64,000 nucleotides of DNA from positions 3,968,001 through 4,032,000 of the forward strand of contig CP007152.1 of assembly GCA_000831005.1 (NCBI GenBank). Direction: 5' to 3'. The notes under the pieces were generated by a model. The model was not told the DNA's origin and made no database searches. It saw only the letters and a list, made by a program, of their open reading frames with translations. The DNA comes from Marinobacter salarius. Its GTDB lineage: Bacteria > Pseudomonadota > Gammaproteobacteria > Pseudomonadales > Oleiphilaceae. The translations under genes and the position numbers were made by a program. Shown here in pieces: positions 63,747-64,000 of this stretch (the first letter of the stretch is position 1; every line of letters starts with the position of its first letter).

Positions 63747-64000
63747 TTAATCGCCACTCCAGTTCGATCCCGGGTCCGGCGTCATCCGCAGGTAGGACTT
63801 CACCGCCCGATAGCCTTTCGGGAAACGTTCTTTTATTTCATCCTCATCCTGCAGGGACGGCACGATCACCACATCGCCGCCGGGTTCCCAGTTACCTGGT
63901 GTTGCCACTTTGTGAATGTCGGTCATCTGCAGCGAGTCTACAACCCGCAGCACTTCGTTGAAGTTGCGACCGGTGCTGGCCGGGTAGGTGATCATCAAGC
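63747..64000 (-). CDS. 1-Cys peroxiredoxin (Prx6-type), C-terminal part
   Basis: Only the 3' end is in the window; the gene runs off the right edge. The visible 84 or so residues (MITYPASTGRNFNEVLRVVDSLQMTDIHKVATPGNWEPGGDVVIVPSL, then YLRMTPDPGSNW) match the C-terminal dimerisation region of AhpC/TSA-family 1-Cys peroxiredoxins. The peroxidatic Cys lies outside. Confidence 0.88.
   Translation of the reverse strand, partial: LMITYPASTGRNFNEVLRVVDSLQMTDIHKVATPGNWEPGGDVVIVPSLQDEDEIKERFPKGYRAVKSYLRMTPDPGSNWSGD

Overview
The window comes from a gammaproteobacterium, most likely Marinobacter or a close relative. The evidence is the pseudomonad-type neighbourhoods (uvrA / YajR-like MFS / ssb; ntrBC next to glnA; pip-dtd), a complete MSHA pilus locus, and the sequences of the ribosomal proteins. 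No rRNA, tRNA or CRISPR array is visible.

Layout. 1-12675: the distal S10 operon (from rplD), the spc operon and the alpha operon, ending at a strong terminator. 12697-17716: uvrA (minus), a YajR-like transporter and ssb. 17777-34133: an MSHA type IV pilus locus on one strand (mshI, a PilN-like gene, J, K, L, M, N, E, G, F, B, A, C, D, O, P, Q). 34146-39400: the nitrogen module ntrC-ntrB, a DUF4124 gene and glnA, all minus, with sigma-54 and NtrC-type sites before glnA. 39644-43212: typA, pip and dtd. 43216-45865: the 5' part of a class-C-like group II intron butted against a tonB that has lost its 3' half, then exbD2, exbD1 and exbB (minus) with a Fur-like box. 46031-52605: a diguanylate cyclase, a TauE/SafE exporter, an SLT-domain protein, an amidase and an unrecognised gene. 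52654-59380: a DUF4331 / lipoprotein / TPR / HupE cassette (minus), a cysteine-synthase-like gene, and an ECF sigma factor with an RskA-type anti-sigma factor. 59395-64000: an HDOD-GAF gene, metNIQ and the 3' end of a 1-Cys peroxiredoxin.

The most interesting novel signal is a bipartite motif, TGCATCC-N16-CGTAA. It occurs with identical spacing about 40 nt before both the ECF sigma gene (inside the end of the preceding CDS) and the DUF4331 gene. This predicts that the sigma factor controls itself and the four-gene envelope cassette. A second oddity is a tandem ExbD pair in which the second paralogue has Asn in place of the membrane Asp.

Caution on quality. At least 22 reading-frame breaks occur, including in essential genes (rpsC, rplV, ssb, glnA). 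Every one is repaired by adding a single base, usually a C or G in a short run, and in every case the corrected length is a multiple of three. I read these as sequence errors and annotate the genes as continuous. The intron/tonB junction may likewise be a misassembly.
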